A DNA stretch of 10,620 bases. Source: Clostridiales bacterium (GTDB lineage: Bacteria > Bacillota > Clostridia > Oscillospirales > CAG-272). Positions 1 to 6,302 of the stretch are shown one piece after another. The notes under the pieces are model-generated. The model saw only the letters and a program-made list of their open reading frames with translations. It was not told the origin of the DNA and did not search any database. Every line of letters starts with the position of its first letter. Position 1 is the stretch's first letter. Made by a program: the position numbers and the translations under genes. The stretch is from contig DXYE01000089.1 in assembly GCA_019415985.1 (NCBI GenBank), forward strand, positions 1 through 10,620, given 5' to 3'.

Positions 1-355
1 ATCCGCGCCCCCAGTAGTCCGGGTTCAGCACATATCCGATTTCTCCTGCGTTGTTCGTCTCGTCCAGTCTGGCAAAGCCGCAGGTTCCGATCATTCTGTT
101 TTCCTCTCGCAGAACTACCGCCCAGTCAAAAAAATGCCCTTCTGCATATTGTTTTTGAACCTGCGTCAGGTATGCTTTTGTATAGGCAAGATTTGGGTGC
201 GGATCCCACAAAAGATACTTTGTCACATCTTCCCGGCGGGCGTATGCATACATATCGCCGCTGTCAGACGGCGTCATCTTCCGAAGACGCAGCCTCGGCG
301 TTTCCAGCGCAGGCATGCATGACAGTATTTCCTGAGGATTCGTTTTCTGCAGCAT
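1..355 (-). CDS. GNAT-family N-acetyltransferase (RimJ/RimL-like), 3' end cut by the window edge
   Basis: The minus strand is open from an ATG at 355 down to the window edge, giving 118 residues without a stop; the C-terminal part is missing. The start is supported by AGGAG (minus strand, 364-368), 8 nt upstream. The opening residues contain ETPRLRLRKMTPSD (about 18-31), the usual first strand of RimJ/RimL-type acetyltransferases ('T-x-R-L-x-L-R'). Further in, FDWAVVLREENRMIGTCGF (about 76-93) and GEIGYVLNPDYWGRG (about 104-118) match the beta4 strand and the beginning of the acetyl-CoA binding motif A; the window ends just inside that loop. Family members transfer acetyl from acetyl-CoA to an amine, such as a protein N-terminus, an antibiotic or a small metabolite. 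The substrate cannot be read from this fragment. It is divergent from htrA with a gap of about 530 bp. Confidence 0.85.
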   Translation of the reverse strand, partial: MLQKTNPQEILSCMPALETPRLRLRKMTPSDSGDMYAYARREDVTKYLLWDPHPNLAYTKAYLTQVQKQYAEGHFFDWAVVLREENRMIGTCGFARLDETNNAGEIGYVLNPDYWGRG

Positions 356-777
356 ATCAGAGGCTCCTATATCTATCTCTTGTCACATTTTTCGCGGCAT
401 TCCGTGGAGAACACAGCTTTGTCAGAAGGCAGCTCACAAGTAAATGGAGCTTCCGGCAAAAAAGAGGTTTAGTCAAGAAAGTCAAAGGCTTGTCCTGCGA
501 CGCCGCCTGTGCGTTAAAAAGCTTGCCGTTTTTGTGATGAAAGCCAAAAGCACAATTTTTAAAAAAGCGGTGCGACATATATCTCGCCGATAGAGAATCA
601 TCGTATAATCTGCCGCTTTTCAAACCAAATTAAGTATAACTTATCTTGCAAAAAAATGCAAGCAGTTTTTCAAAGCAGGGCTTCGGAGTGAAAACGTCTG
701 AATCGCTGGCCGAACGCGTAACGCTTTTGTCCGCCGGTATCCGCATGTCATAAATCCTTGAAAAAATGCGTTTTTGA
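356..777. other. Intergenic region between the acetyltransferase gene and htrA, no gene seen
   Basis: Open frames here are short, lack ribosome binding sites, and show no recognisable protein sequence (for example an 88-codon minus frame starting with TTG at 623). The region contains the leftward promoter at 633-661. CCTTGAA at 756-762 is the inverted partner of TTCAAGG at 791-797 in the htrA control region. No RNA gene or mobile element was recognised. Confidence 0.6.
633..661 (-). promoter_or_regulatory. Probable sigma-A promoter reading leftward to the acetyltransferase gene
   Basis: On the minus strand TTGCAT (656-661) and TATACT (633-638) are separated by exactly 17 bp within A/T-rich DNA. 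It points toward the acetyltransferase start at 355 and would give an untranslated leader of about 270 nt, which is long; a closer promoter was not found. Confidence 0.5.
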
Positions 778-818
778 CTTTCAAGCATTCTTCAAGGTAT
801 TTTCATAAGATCGTCACA
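778..818 (+). promoter_or_regulatory. Four 11-bp-spaced octamers upstream of htrA, resembling CssR-type response-regulator boxes
   Basis: Four octamers begin at 778, 789, 800 and 811, exactly 11 bp (one helical turn) apart: CTTTCAAG, TCTTCAAG, TTTTCATA and TCGTCACA. Each has the core TCA at the same place. The last box ends 12 bp upstream of the -10 hexamer at 831, so the boxes occupy the space where a -35 would be. Direct repeats at 11-bp spacing are typical of OmpR/PhoB-family response regulators that activate promoters lacking a -35. From memory, Bacillus subtilis htrA and htrB carry repeated octamers of consensus TTTTCATA controlled by CssRS; box 3 is identical to that. The regulator itself is not in the window. 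Confidence 0.55.
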
Positions 819-830
819 TTTAAATAGTAA

Positions 831-836
831 TATAAT
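831..836 (+). promoter_or_regulatory. -10 element of the htrA promoter
   Basis: TATAAT lies 48 bp upstream of the htrA start codon. No acceptable -35 is present at 16-18 bp (AGATCG at 808-813). A pair further up, TTGACT at 774-779 with TATTTT at 798-803 (18-bp spacing), is a weaker alternative. The layout suggests activator-dependent transcription from the -10 at 831. Confidence 0.6.
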
Positions 837-883
837 ATCGTCAACAGAAAACAGATACAAACAATAACGGGATGGAGAAAGGA

Positions 884-2272
884 ATGAGTGATATGACGGA
901 AAACAATAACTTTCAAAACAGGCAGGAGCAGAACGGCAATCCGGAAAAAAAGGCTGCTTCCTTTCCCGTATACAACAATATCTATGATGCATTCAGCCAG
1001 GGGGATGGGAACAGAACAGCGCAGGAAAACAGCCGTGACTCGACTCACGCTCAATTTTCACAGGCAGCCTCTCAGGGGCATTATGAAATTCCCGCAAAAA
1101 AGAAAAAAACACAGTTTTTGACAAAGCGTGCGGGAGCTATTCTACTTTCATGCTGCGTCCTCCTTTCATTCTGCTTCGGAATGGCCGGCATGTACGCGGG
1201 CAACAGACTTTTCGGCGGTACCGAAACCGAACAGGCAGACAAGTCAACGCAGGGGACGCCTTCCGTTCCGAACAACAATACAGGCGACTCAAGCAATACC
1301 GCGCTGAATTATGCGGAGCCGGACAACGACAAATATCTTTCTATTGCTGAAATCGCCGCTATGAATGCAAACGCTGTAGTAGAAATCGTAACGGAAATCA
1401 AGAGCAATTATTTCTACCAGCAGTATACGCAGGAAGGCGCCGGAAGCGGCGTGATTGTAACCGCTGACGGATATATCGTTACCAACAATCATGTCATTGA
1501 GGATGCAGATAGCATTCACGTTAGACTGAAAAACAGCGAATTATACGAAGCAACACTGATCGGAACAGACCCGGAAAACGACATCGCCGTCATCAAAATC
1601 GAAGCGGAGAATTTGACCACTGCCACCTTGGGCGATTCAGATCAGCTGCAGGTTGGCGAGCTCGCTGTCGCAATCGGCAATCCGCTCGGCACGCTCGGTG
1701 GTTCTGTCACCGATGGCATCATCAGCGCACTCGACCGCGAGATTACCATTGACGGCGAAACCATGCGGCTGCTCCAGACAAACGCGGCGGTAAACCCCGG
1801 AAACTCCGGCGGCGGACTCTTCAATGCAAAGGGAGAACTGATCGGTATCGTCAATGCGAAATCGTCTGGCACCAATGTGGAGGGACTCGGCTTTGCTATC
1901 CCGATCAATTCTGTGAAACAAATTATCGAGGACCTTGTCAACGACGGCTATGTTCACGGGAAATTCACCTTAGGCATCACCTCTGTCGTGGTCTCGGACC
2001 AATGGACTGCCAATAAATACGGCGTTTCAAAATTCGGCCTCTATATCTATGAGGTGAACAAGGATTCAAATGCGGACAAGGCAGGACTGCAGGCCGGCGA
2101 CCGGATTATATCCGTTGACGGTACTGAAATCGATCCCTTCGACACCTTAAAGAGCCTTCTCGACGAGCACGCGGTCAACGATGTTCTGACTTTTGTGATA
2201 GAACGCGCCGGAGAAGAAATTTCAGTGGACGTGACATTATATGAAAACATCCCCTCAGGTGAAAGCACCTGA
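884..2272 (+). CDS. htrA: HtrA/DegP-family membrane-anchored serine protease with PDZ domain
   Basis: This 462-residue surface protease degrades misfolded exported proteins outside the membrane. Numbering from ATG 884: a polar cytoplasmic region (1-80) ends in KKKK, followed by one transmembrane segment (about 83-106, rich in Cys and Leu) and a low-complexity linker rich in N, T and S (to about 150). The trypsin-like domain has the full triad: His203 (TNNHV), Asp233 (NDIAV) and Ser308 (NPGNSGGG). One C-terminal PDZ domain (about 363-451) contains KAGLQAGDRIISVDG. The order matches Gram-positive HtrA. ATG 884 is chosen because GGAG at 874-877 lies 6 nt upstream; ATG 872 has no ribosome binding site, and ATG 893 is a possible alternative using AAAGGA at 878-883. 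It is monocistronic, between its own promoter and a strong terminator. Confidence 0.96.
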   Translation: MSDMTENNNFQNRQEQNGNPEKKAASFPVYNNIYDAFSQGDGNRTAQENSRDSTHAQFSQAASQGHYEIPAKKKKTQFLTKRAGAILLSCCVLLSFCFGMAGMYAGNRLFGGTETEQADKSTQGTPSVPNNNTGDSSNTALNYAEPDNDKYLSIAEIAAMNANAVVEIVTEIKSNYFYQQYTQEGAGSGVIVTADGYIVTNNHVIEDADSIHVRLKNSELYEATLIGTDPENDIAVIKIEAENLTTATLGDSDQLQVGELAVAIGNPLGTLGGSVTDGIISALDREITIDGETMRLLQTNAAVNPGNSGGGLFNAKGELIGIVNAKSSGTNVEGLGFAIPINSVKQIIEDLVNDGYVHGKFTLGITSVVVSDQWTANKYGVSKFGLYIYEVNKDSNADKAGLQAGDRIISVDGTEIDPFDTLKSLLDEHAVNDVLTFVIERAGEEISVDVTLYENIPSGEST

Positions 2273-2306
2273 TATGAATCTACTATAAAACTCAAACAGA
2301 GCAGGC

Positions 2307-2350
2307 GCCGCCGGACGGATTTTTGTACAATCCGTCCGGCGGCTTTTTGT
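2307..2350 (+). terminator. Strong intrinsic terminator of htrA
   Basis: A perfect 14-bp G+C-rich stem (2307-2320 with 2330-2343) encloses a 9-nt loop and is followed by TTTTTGT. It begins 34 nt after the htrA stop codon. Confidence 0.95.
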
Positions 2351-2617
2351 TTAGACTAAATCATAACCGCCCTGCATCCCTTACCGACGCACCTATGAAA
2401 AAGCTTGCTTCATTGGCCGGTCGAAGCTTCTTGTAGGTGAATATGAAATATTACCGAAGCGACAAATTTATCATCTCAAAAGCTCAGAAAAGCAGAAGCA
2501 TGGTCTATAACAAAGTATAACAGGGGATCTCCCGTATGCATAACAGTCCCAGTTCATTATCCCTTCGTCTGTGAATCGGCAGACGACAAATTCGTTGCCC
2601 TATTGGATATCACAGCG
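2351..2617. other. Intergenic region with a 50-nt imperfect hairpin, no gene seen
   Basis: No open frame here has a start, a ribosome binding site and protein-like sequence. The only structure noticed is at 2390-2439: CACCTA pairs with TAGGTG at the ends, and the two internal AAGCTT copies (2401-2406, 2424-2429) can pair with each other. There is no T-run after it, so it is not a terminator. Its role is unknown. Confidence 0.45.
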
Positions 2618-2640
2618 CTGCGAATTGTGCCCGTTCGCAG
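2618..2640. promoter_or_regulatory. Inverted repeat upstream of the 2650 promoter, candidate operator
   Basis: CTGCGAA (2618-2624) and TTCGCAG (2634-2640) form a perfect 7-bp inverted repeat with a 9-bp spacer. The centres of the arms are 16 bp apart. The repeat ends 9 bp before the -35 hexamer, a position suited to a dimeric regulator. Its identity is unknown. Confidence 0.4.
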
Positions 2641-2649
2641 ATCTCGGGC

Positions 2650-2678
2650 TTGACAGGCAGTTTCGTATCCTGTATAAT
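2650..2678 (+). promoter_or_regulatory. Consensus sigma-A promoter for the membrane protein / ABC transporter genes
   Basis: TTGACA (2650-2655) and TATAAT (2673-2678) both match consensus exactly, with the optimal 17-bp spacing. Transcription should start near 2685, leaving a leader of about 60 nt. That leader contains a small hairpin (ACCGC 2707-2711 with GCGGT 2716-2720, flanked by GGG and CCC). Confidence 0.9.
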
Positions 2679-2746
2679 AAGCAAAGTCATTGTACCAATC
2701 GGGAAAACCGCTTGTGCGGTCCCGGAAGAAAGAAGGGAACAACAAG

Positions 2747-3349
2747 TTGAATGCACTCAAGAAAATCAACCGCGGTCTGCTGGTGACGCTGCTCGTCGTG
2801 CTTGCCGTAGGGATATATCTTTTGATCAATGAAATGATCCGCGCAGGCGACCGCACAGCGATACAGGAAATGTTGGAAAGCTATGTCCCCGCAGAAGCAC
2901 AGCTCTATACCGTCTCGCGCGAACAGACCTCTGAAAGCTACGATGAAATGAGTGAGGCCGAACGAAATGCTCTGATCGATGCAACTTCATCAAAGCTAGC
3001 TCCCTATTTTGTAAATCAGCCGGATGCACTCCGCTCAGCAGCAGAAACGATCGCCCGCACCGTATATCAGCGCCAAGGACTGTGGATCGATTCCGTAGAC
3101 AGCAGAATCCTCAAGCTGTCGTCTTTTACCTTCAATGGCAGTGCCGCCTCTGTCAAGGCTAAGATTCAAATGGAGTTTGAGGGAAGTCCCTATTACATCA
3201 GCGGACAGACGGCGGAGCAAACGTTCAGCGAACGCAGGGAGTATGAAACGACTTTTATCCTCCAAAAAGAAGATGGCGAATGGAAACTGTTTTACAGCAG
3301 CGGTCTCCCTCTAACAATTTCAAACGCTTATGATATAGCGTACCAATAA
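2747..3349 (+). CDS. Single-pass membrane protein with exposed domain, unknown function
   Basis: I do not recognise a named family. From the TTG at 2747 the product has 200 residues: a short basic N-terminus (NALKKINRG), one transmembrane helix (about 9-27) and a soluble extracytoplasmic domain to the C-terminus. TTG is preferred because AGAAGGGA (2731-2738) lies about 9 nt upstream and the hydrophobic segment then falls at the expected place; the ATG at 2690 lies almost on the transcription start and has no ribosome binding site. The end, YETTFILQKEDGEWKLFYSS (about 166-185), has the 'xEDGxWKL' ending seen in NTF2-like lipoproteins, and the lipoprotein at 7395 ends similarly (KKEDGQWKVVDQ). 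The ABC ATPase starts 126 nt downstream with no clear promoter between, so co-transcription and an accessory role at the transporter are plausible but inferred. Confidence 0.75.
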   Translation: MNALKKINRGLLVTLLVVLAVGIYLLINEMIRAGDRTAIQEMLESYVPAEAQLYTVSREQTSESYDEMSEAERNALIDATSSKLAPYFVNQPDALRSAAETIARTVYQRQGLWIDSVDSRILKLSSFTFNGSAASVKAKIQMEFEGSPYYISGQTAEQTFSERREYETTFILQKEDGEWKLFYSSGLPLTISNAYDIAYQ

Positions 3350-3386
3350 ATACATCCATGAAAAGGAACAGCAGAAGCGGTTTTGC

Positions 3387-3414
3387 TCAACAAAATTCGA
3401 TGAAACTTTGTTGA
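3387..3414. repeat. Perfect 8-bp inverted repeat upstream of the ABC ATPase gene
   Basis: TCAACAAA (3387-3394) and TTTGTTGA (3407-3414) are exact inverted copies with a 12-nt spacer. There is no T-run after it. It could be an operator, or an RNA hairpin that sets processing or partial termination between the membrane-protein gene and the transporter genes. Confidence 0.45.
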
Positions 3415-3442
3415 ATCACCCACAATTCCACAACGAAAGGAA

Positions 3443-3462
3443 GCTTTCGCTTATGCGAAAGC
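3443..3462 (+). promoter_or_regulatory. Leader hairpin between ribosome binding site and ABC ATPase start
   Basis: GCTTTCGC (3443-3450) pairs perfectly with GCGAAAGC (3455-3462) around a TTAT loop. The only good ribosome binding site in the area, AAAGGAA (3436-3442), lies just before the stem, while the ATPase ATG is at 3476, 33 nt after it. Folding would bring the site to about 13 nt from the start. The same site could translate a 4-codon ORF (ATG at 3453, MRKP, stop 3465-3467) ending 8 nt before the ATPase ATG. Either arrangement would place ATPase translation under RNA-level control. Confidence 0.5.
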
Positions 3463-3475
3463 CATAGTCATAGAC

Positions 3476-4402
3476 ATGGAAGCATTGCTGGAAATTAAAC
3501 ACCTGTCTAAAAGCTTTGGCAGGCGCAGGGTCGTCGATGATATTTCTTTCGATGTCTTCGGCGGCGAGGTCTTCGGATTTCTCGGCCCGAACGGCGCCGG
3601 AAAAACGACTACCATAAAGCTGGTCATGGGCTTTCTCTTTGCCGACGATGGCGATATCATCATCAATCACGTAAGCCTCCGTCATGATTACGAAAAGGCA
3701 ATGTCCTATCTTGGCGGCATTGTCGAAAATCCCGAAATGTATAAGGATTTCAGCGGAAGGACCAATCTGGAAATGTATGCAAGGCTTCACGGCGTCGACC
3801 GCCGCCGCGTAGATGAGGTCGTGGAAATGGTAGGCATGTCCTCACGTATCAATGAGAAAGTTAAAAAGTACTCATTAGGCATGAAGCAGCGGGTCGGTTT
3901 GGCCCAGGCGCTCGTCCACAAGCCGCGTGTGCTGATACTGGATGAACCGACCAACGGTCTTGACCCTGTCGGTATTCGAGAGCTGCGAGACATATTAAAA
4001 CATCTGGCACATACGGAGGGGATCGCCGTCATGGTATCCAGCCACATGCTCTCGGAAATGGAACTGATGTGCGACCGTGTCGGCATTATTTCCGGAGGAA
4101 GGCTCCTCGGCGTCAAGCCGATTAAAGAGCTGCTGGGAGGCGCAGCCTCCGGTAAGCCGGTTTATCGTTTTGCCACTAAACAGGCGGAGCAAGCCAAGGC
4201 GATCATTCTGGAAACGCACGCGGATATTCTCTCAGATACCGGTGAGAATTTTATCGAACTGTTTTTGAATGAGGAAGAAGTCCCGGAGATCAATACACTG
4301 CTTGCCGCAAAAGGAATCGGAATTTACGGTATCGCGCAGAAAGAGACGTCGCTTGAGGACGCCTTCATCAACGTCACGGGGGGAGGGCTCGACATTGCGT
4401 AA
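3476..4402 (+). CDS. ABC transporter ATP-binding protein, bacitracin/lantibiotic-immunity type
   Basis: This 308-residue cytoplasmic ATPase powers the permease encoded next to it. Motifs in order: Walker A GPNGAGKTT (37-45, Lys43); Q-loop segment GGIVENPEMY, with Glu84 where most ABC proteins have Gln; signature YSLGMKQR (132-139); Walker B VLILDEPT (152-159, Glu157); D-loop NGLDP (160-164); H-loop His190 in VSSHML. A C-terminal accessory domain (about 225-308) ends with SLEDAFINVTGG, the common ending of CcmA/BcrA-type ATPases. The Glu in the Q-loop ('E-loop') is described for LanF-type lantibiotic immunity ATPases and occurs in BcrA relatives, which suggests export of, or protection against, peptides or lipophilic compounds; the substrate is not known. 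MEALLEIKHLSKSFG is the normal family start, so ATG 3476 is kept despite no ribosome binding site at normal spacing. It overlaps the permease gene by 8 nt. Confidence 0.95.
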   Translation: MEALLEIKHLSKSFGRRRVVDDISFDVFGGEVFGFLGPNGAGKTTTIKLVMGFLFADDGDIIINHVSLRHDYEKAMSYLGGIVENPEMYKDFSGRTNLEMYARLHGVDRRRVDEVVEMVGMSSRINEKVKKYSLGMKQRVGLAQALVHKPRVLILDEPTNGLDPVGIRELRDILKHLAHTEGIAVMVSSHMLSEMELMCDRVGIISGGRLLGVKPIKELLGGAASGKPVYRFATKQAEQAKAIILETHADILSDTGENFIELFLNEEEVPEINTLLAAKGIGIYGIAQKETSLEDAFINVTGGGLDIA

Positions 4403-5933
4403 AATTCTAAAGCTCTGTCATAACGAGCTGATCAAAATATCCCGGCGTGCCAGCATCATTGTCATGACGCTGCTGATGGTCGTCGGCATTTTCGCCATAG
4501 GCGGCTTTATTAAGCTGATATACAGCAGTTCTATGTTTTCTTATGATTACAGCACGTCCGACCCTTCCGGATACTTGGAAGAATTGGAAACAGAAATCGC
4601 CGAGCTGCACCGGCAGCTCGAAACCATCGAGCCTGCTGATGAAGAATACCCTTACAGCATCGGCAATCTTTTAGATTTGACCGCAGATGCCGAACGCTGC
4701 CGGATGATTCTGGAGGACAATACACTTTCTGAAATCCTTCAGAACGGATACAATTACATGAGCGGCGTTGTGGATTCGCTTTCCATGCTGCGTGCGGCTG
4801 CGGAAATAGAGAAAACCTATCCAGAGTCTGCTGTGATCTGTCAGCAGTACACCGGATATGAAGATATAGAAAGCATGCTCAGGGAGTACGAAAACGTATA
4901 TGCGGAGCACGATTACAATGCGTACATCTCCCTGCAAAAAAAGGAGATTAAAAACAACCCGTTTCTATCCGATAATGAAAAGGCCATAGAGATTGAAGCG
5001 CTGGAACTGTATTTAAAGGCCGATCCAAACGGTGAAAATATGGGCTACGAGCTTCAGAGCGCCATATCCGGCGTCATATCCGGAAAGAAGATCCTGTTGA
5101 CCAATATGGCTACAAATTACACAGGAACATCCGTACCGCTTTCCACCGACCAGCGAGAACAGCTCAAAGACGCGGTGGACGCTACGGTCTATAAACTGGA
5201 AAACGGTTACATTTCTCTTGACAGCGATGCCGAAGCTTCGGCAGCCGAGGCAGGCATGTCCGCCATGATCAGCGTTGCATTTTTTCTGATTCTCATCATG
5301 ATGATACTGCTCGCAGGCAGCTCCGTTTCTCAGGAGATCACATCCGGCTCTATCAAATCTTTAATCATATCACCGACGCGCAGATGGAAAATTTATACCG
5401 CGAAGCTTACCACACTCTTCCTGACGGGGCTTGTACTCACCGTGGCAGCCTATCTGCTCTCGACGCTAACAATGCAGGTGCTCTTCGGTAAACTCGGATA
5501 TGAACCGTATGTATATATGTCAAACGGCACTCCCCACTTAATTTCGCCGTTTGTTTACGGTCTTTTGAACATTCTTCTGGATTACCTCATGGTGTTTGTC
5601 TTCATGGCATTTGCCTTCATGCTTTCCGTTGTCACCAGAAACACTGCGGCCGCCGTCTCCATACCGCTCGGCACTTACTTTATCGGAAGTACAGTCTCGG
5701 CTTTTCTGCAAATGTTCGGCATCACAGGAGAATGGACTAAGTTTCTTCCCTTTTCCCATCTGTCGCTTTCAGAAAAAGTTTTTTCTACAGAAAACCTTCT
5801 GAACAACATGAACTTTGGTGTTGTTCAAATCGACAGCAGCCCTTCCCTGCTTTTCTCCGTTATTTATCTTGCCGTTCTGCTGTTCTGCATGCTGTACACC
5901 GCATTTGATTCCTTCACACGGCGCGACCTTTAA
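4395..5933 (+). CDS. ABC-2 type transporter permease with large extracytoplasmic domain
   Basis: The TTG at 4395 gives 512 residues. It lies 7 nt after GGGAGGG (4381-4387) and overlaps the ATPase stop by 8 nt, a standard coupled arrangement; a longer frame from ATG 4269 would run 134 nt inside the ATPase gene and add charged, non-membrane sequence. The N-terminus is basic and amphipathic (MRKILKLCHNELIKISRR), followed by TM1 (about 20-43). A polar, partly helical extracytoplasmic region (about 44-285) follows. Five more transmembrane segments lie at about 287-308, 336-363, 384-410, 417-440 and 484-505. Between TM2 and TM3, SQEITSGSIKSLIISPTRRWKIY (310-333, written here in parts: SQEITSGSIK then SLIISPTRR) is the cytoplasmic segment typical of ABC-2 permeases that contacts the ATPase. 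The split of TM1 from the rest by about 240 residues matches the ABC-2 exporter fold. With one permease gene present, a homodimer is the simplest model. The substrate is unknown. Confidence 0.93.
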   Translation: MRKILKLCHNELIKISRRASIIVMTLLMVVGIFAIGGFIKLIYSSSMFSYDYSTSDPSGYLEELETEIAELHRQLETIEPADEEYPYSIGNLLDLTADAERCRMILEDNTLSEILQNGYNYMSGVVDSLSMLRAAAEIEKTYPESAVICQQYTGYEDIESMLREYENVYAEHDYNAYISLQKKEIKNNPFLSDNEKAIEIEALELYLKADPNGENMGYELQSAISGVISGKKILLTNMATNYTGTSVPLSTDQREQLKDAVDATVYKLENGYISLDSDAEASAAEAGMSAMISVAFFLILIMMILLAGSSVSQEITSGSIKSLIISPTRRWKIYTAKLTTLFLTGLVLTVAAYLLSTLTMQVLFGKLGYEPYVYMSNGTPHLISPFVYGLLNILLDYLMVFVFMAFAFMLSVVTRNTAAAVSIPLGTYFIGSTVSAFLQMFGITGEWTKFLPFSHLSLSEKVFSTENLLNNMNFGVVQIDSSPSLLFSVIYLAVLLFCMLYTAFDSFTRRDL

Positions 5934-5955
5934 AATAAGTTTCCCTTCCTAAAAC

Positions 5956-6000
5956 AGGCCTGAAACCTTGTTTTCTACGGTTTCAGGCCTTTAATATTTT
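5956..6000 (+). terminator. Intrinsic terminator after the ABC transporter genes
   Basis: A perfect 12-bp stem (AGGCCTGAAACC 5956-5967 with 5979-5990) has an 11-nt loop and is followed by TTAATATTTT. It lies 22 nt past the permease stop. On the minus strand it is followed by TGTTTT, so it could also stop read-through from the convergent marR gene. Confidence 0.87.
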
Positions 6001-6079
6001 CGTAATTTCCCCTGCAGAAATAAAAAATTACATCCGCCGATTGCAGCGGAGTCCGCTCTCTTACGTCCGTGTATAGGCA

Positions 6080-6117
6080 AACAAAAACGGGCTCCGCGTA
6101 TCCCGAACGAAGCGCCC
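6080..6117 (-). terminator. Possible terminator of the marR transcript
   Basis: Reading leftward, an imperfect hairpin (GGGC at 6114-6117 pairing with GCCC at 6089-6092, with further interrupted pairs inside) is followed by GTTTTTGT. It lies about 185 nt beyond the marR stop. The mismatches in the stem make it weaker than the other terminators here. The 300-bp stretch 6001-6302 holds no supportable gene. Confidence 0.45.
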
Positions 6118-6302
6118 TGCTTTCTCTCCGTATTTACGATGCCGCAATACCGCCTTCCAACAGGGTATACCGTTTTCGCTTACAATTTATCTAGAGTCAC
6201 ACACGCGGTCTTATCTATTTTCAATCCGCCGCTCCCTGATGTTCATATCGGGAACAGGCTCCCAGCCAGCATTTCAACAGATCTTTATGACAGCAAAAAC
6301 GG

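Noticed and set aside
601..610. TATAAT at 604-609 as a plus-strand promoter
   Set aside because: No -35-like hexamer at 16-18 bp and no gene close downstream.
872..883. Earlier ATG for htrA at 872
   Set aside because: Only AACGG precedes it, while ATG 884 follows GGAG at 6 nt.
4269..4394. Longer permease reading frame starting at ATG 4269
   Set aside because: The added 42 residues overlap the ATPase gene in another frame, are highly basic, and lack a ribosome binding site; TTG 4395 has GGGAGGG at the right spacing.
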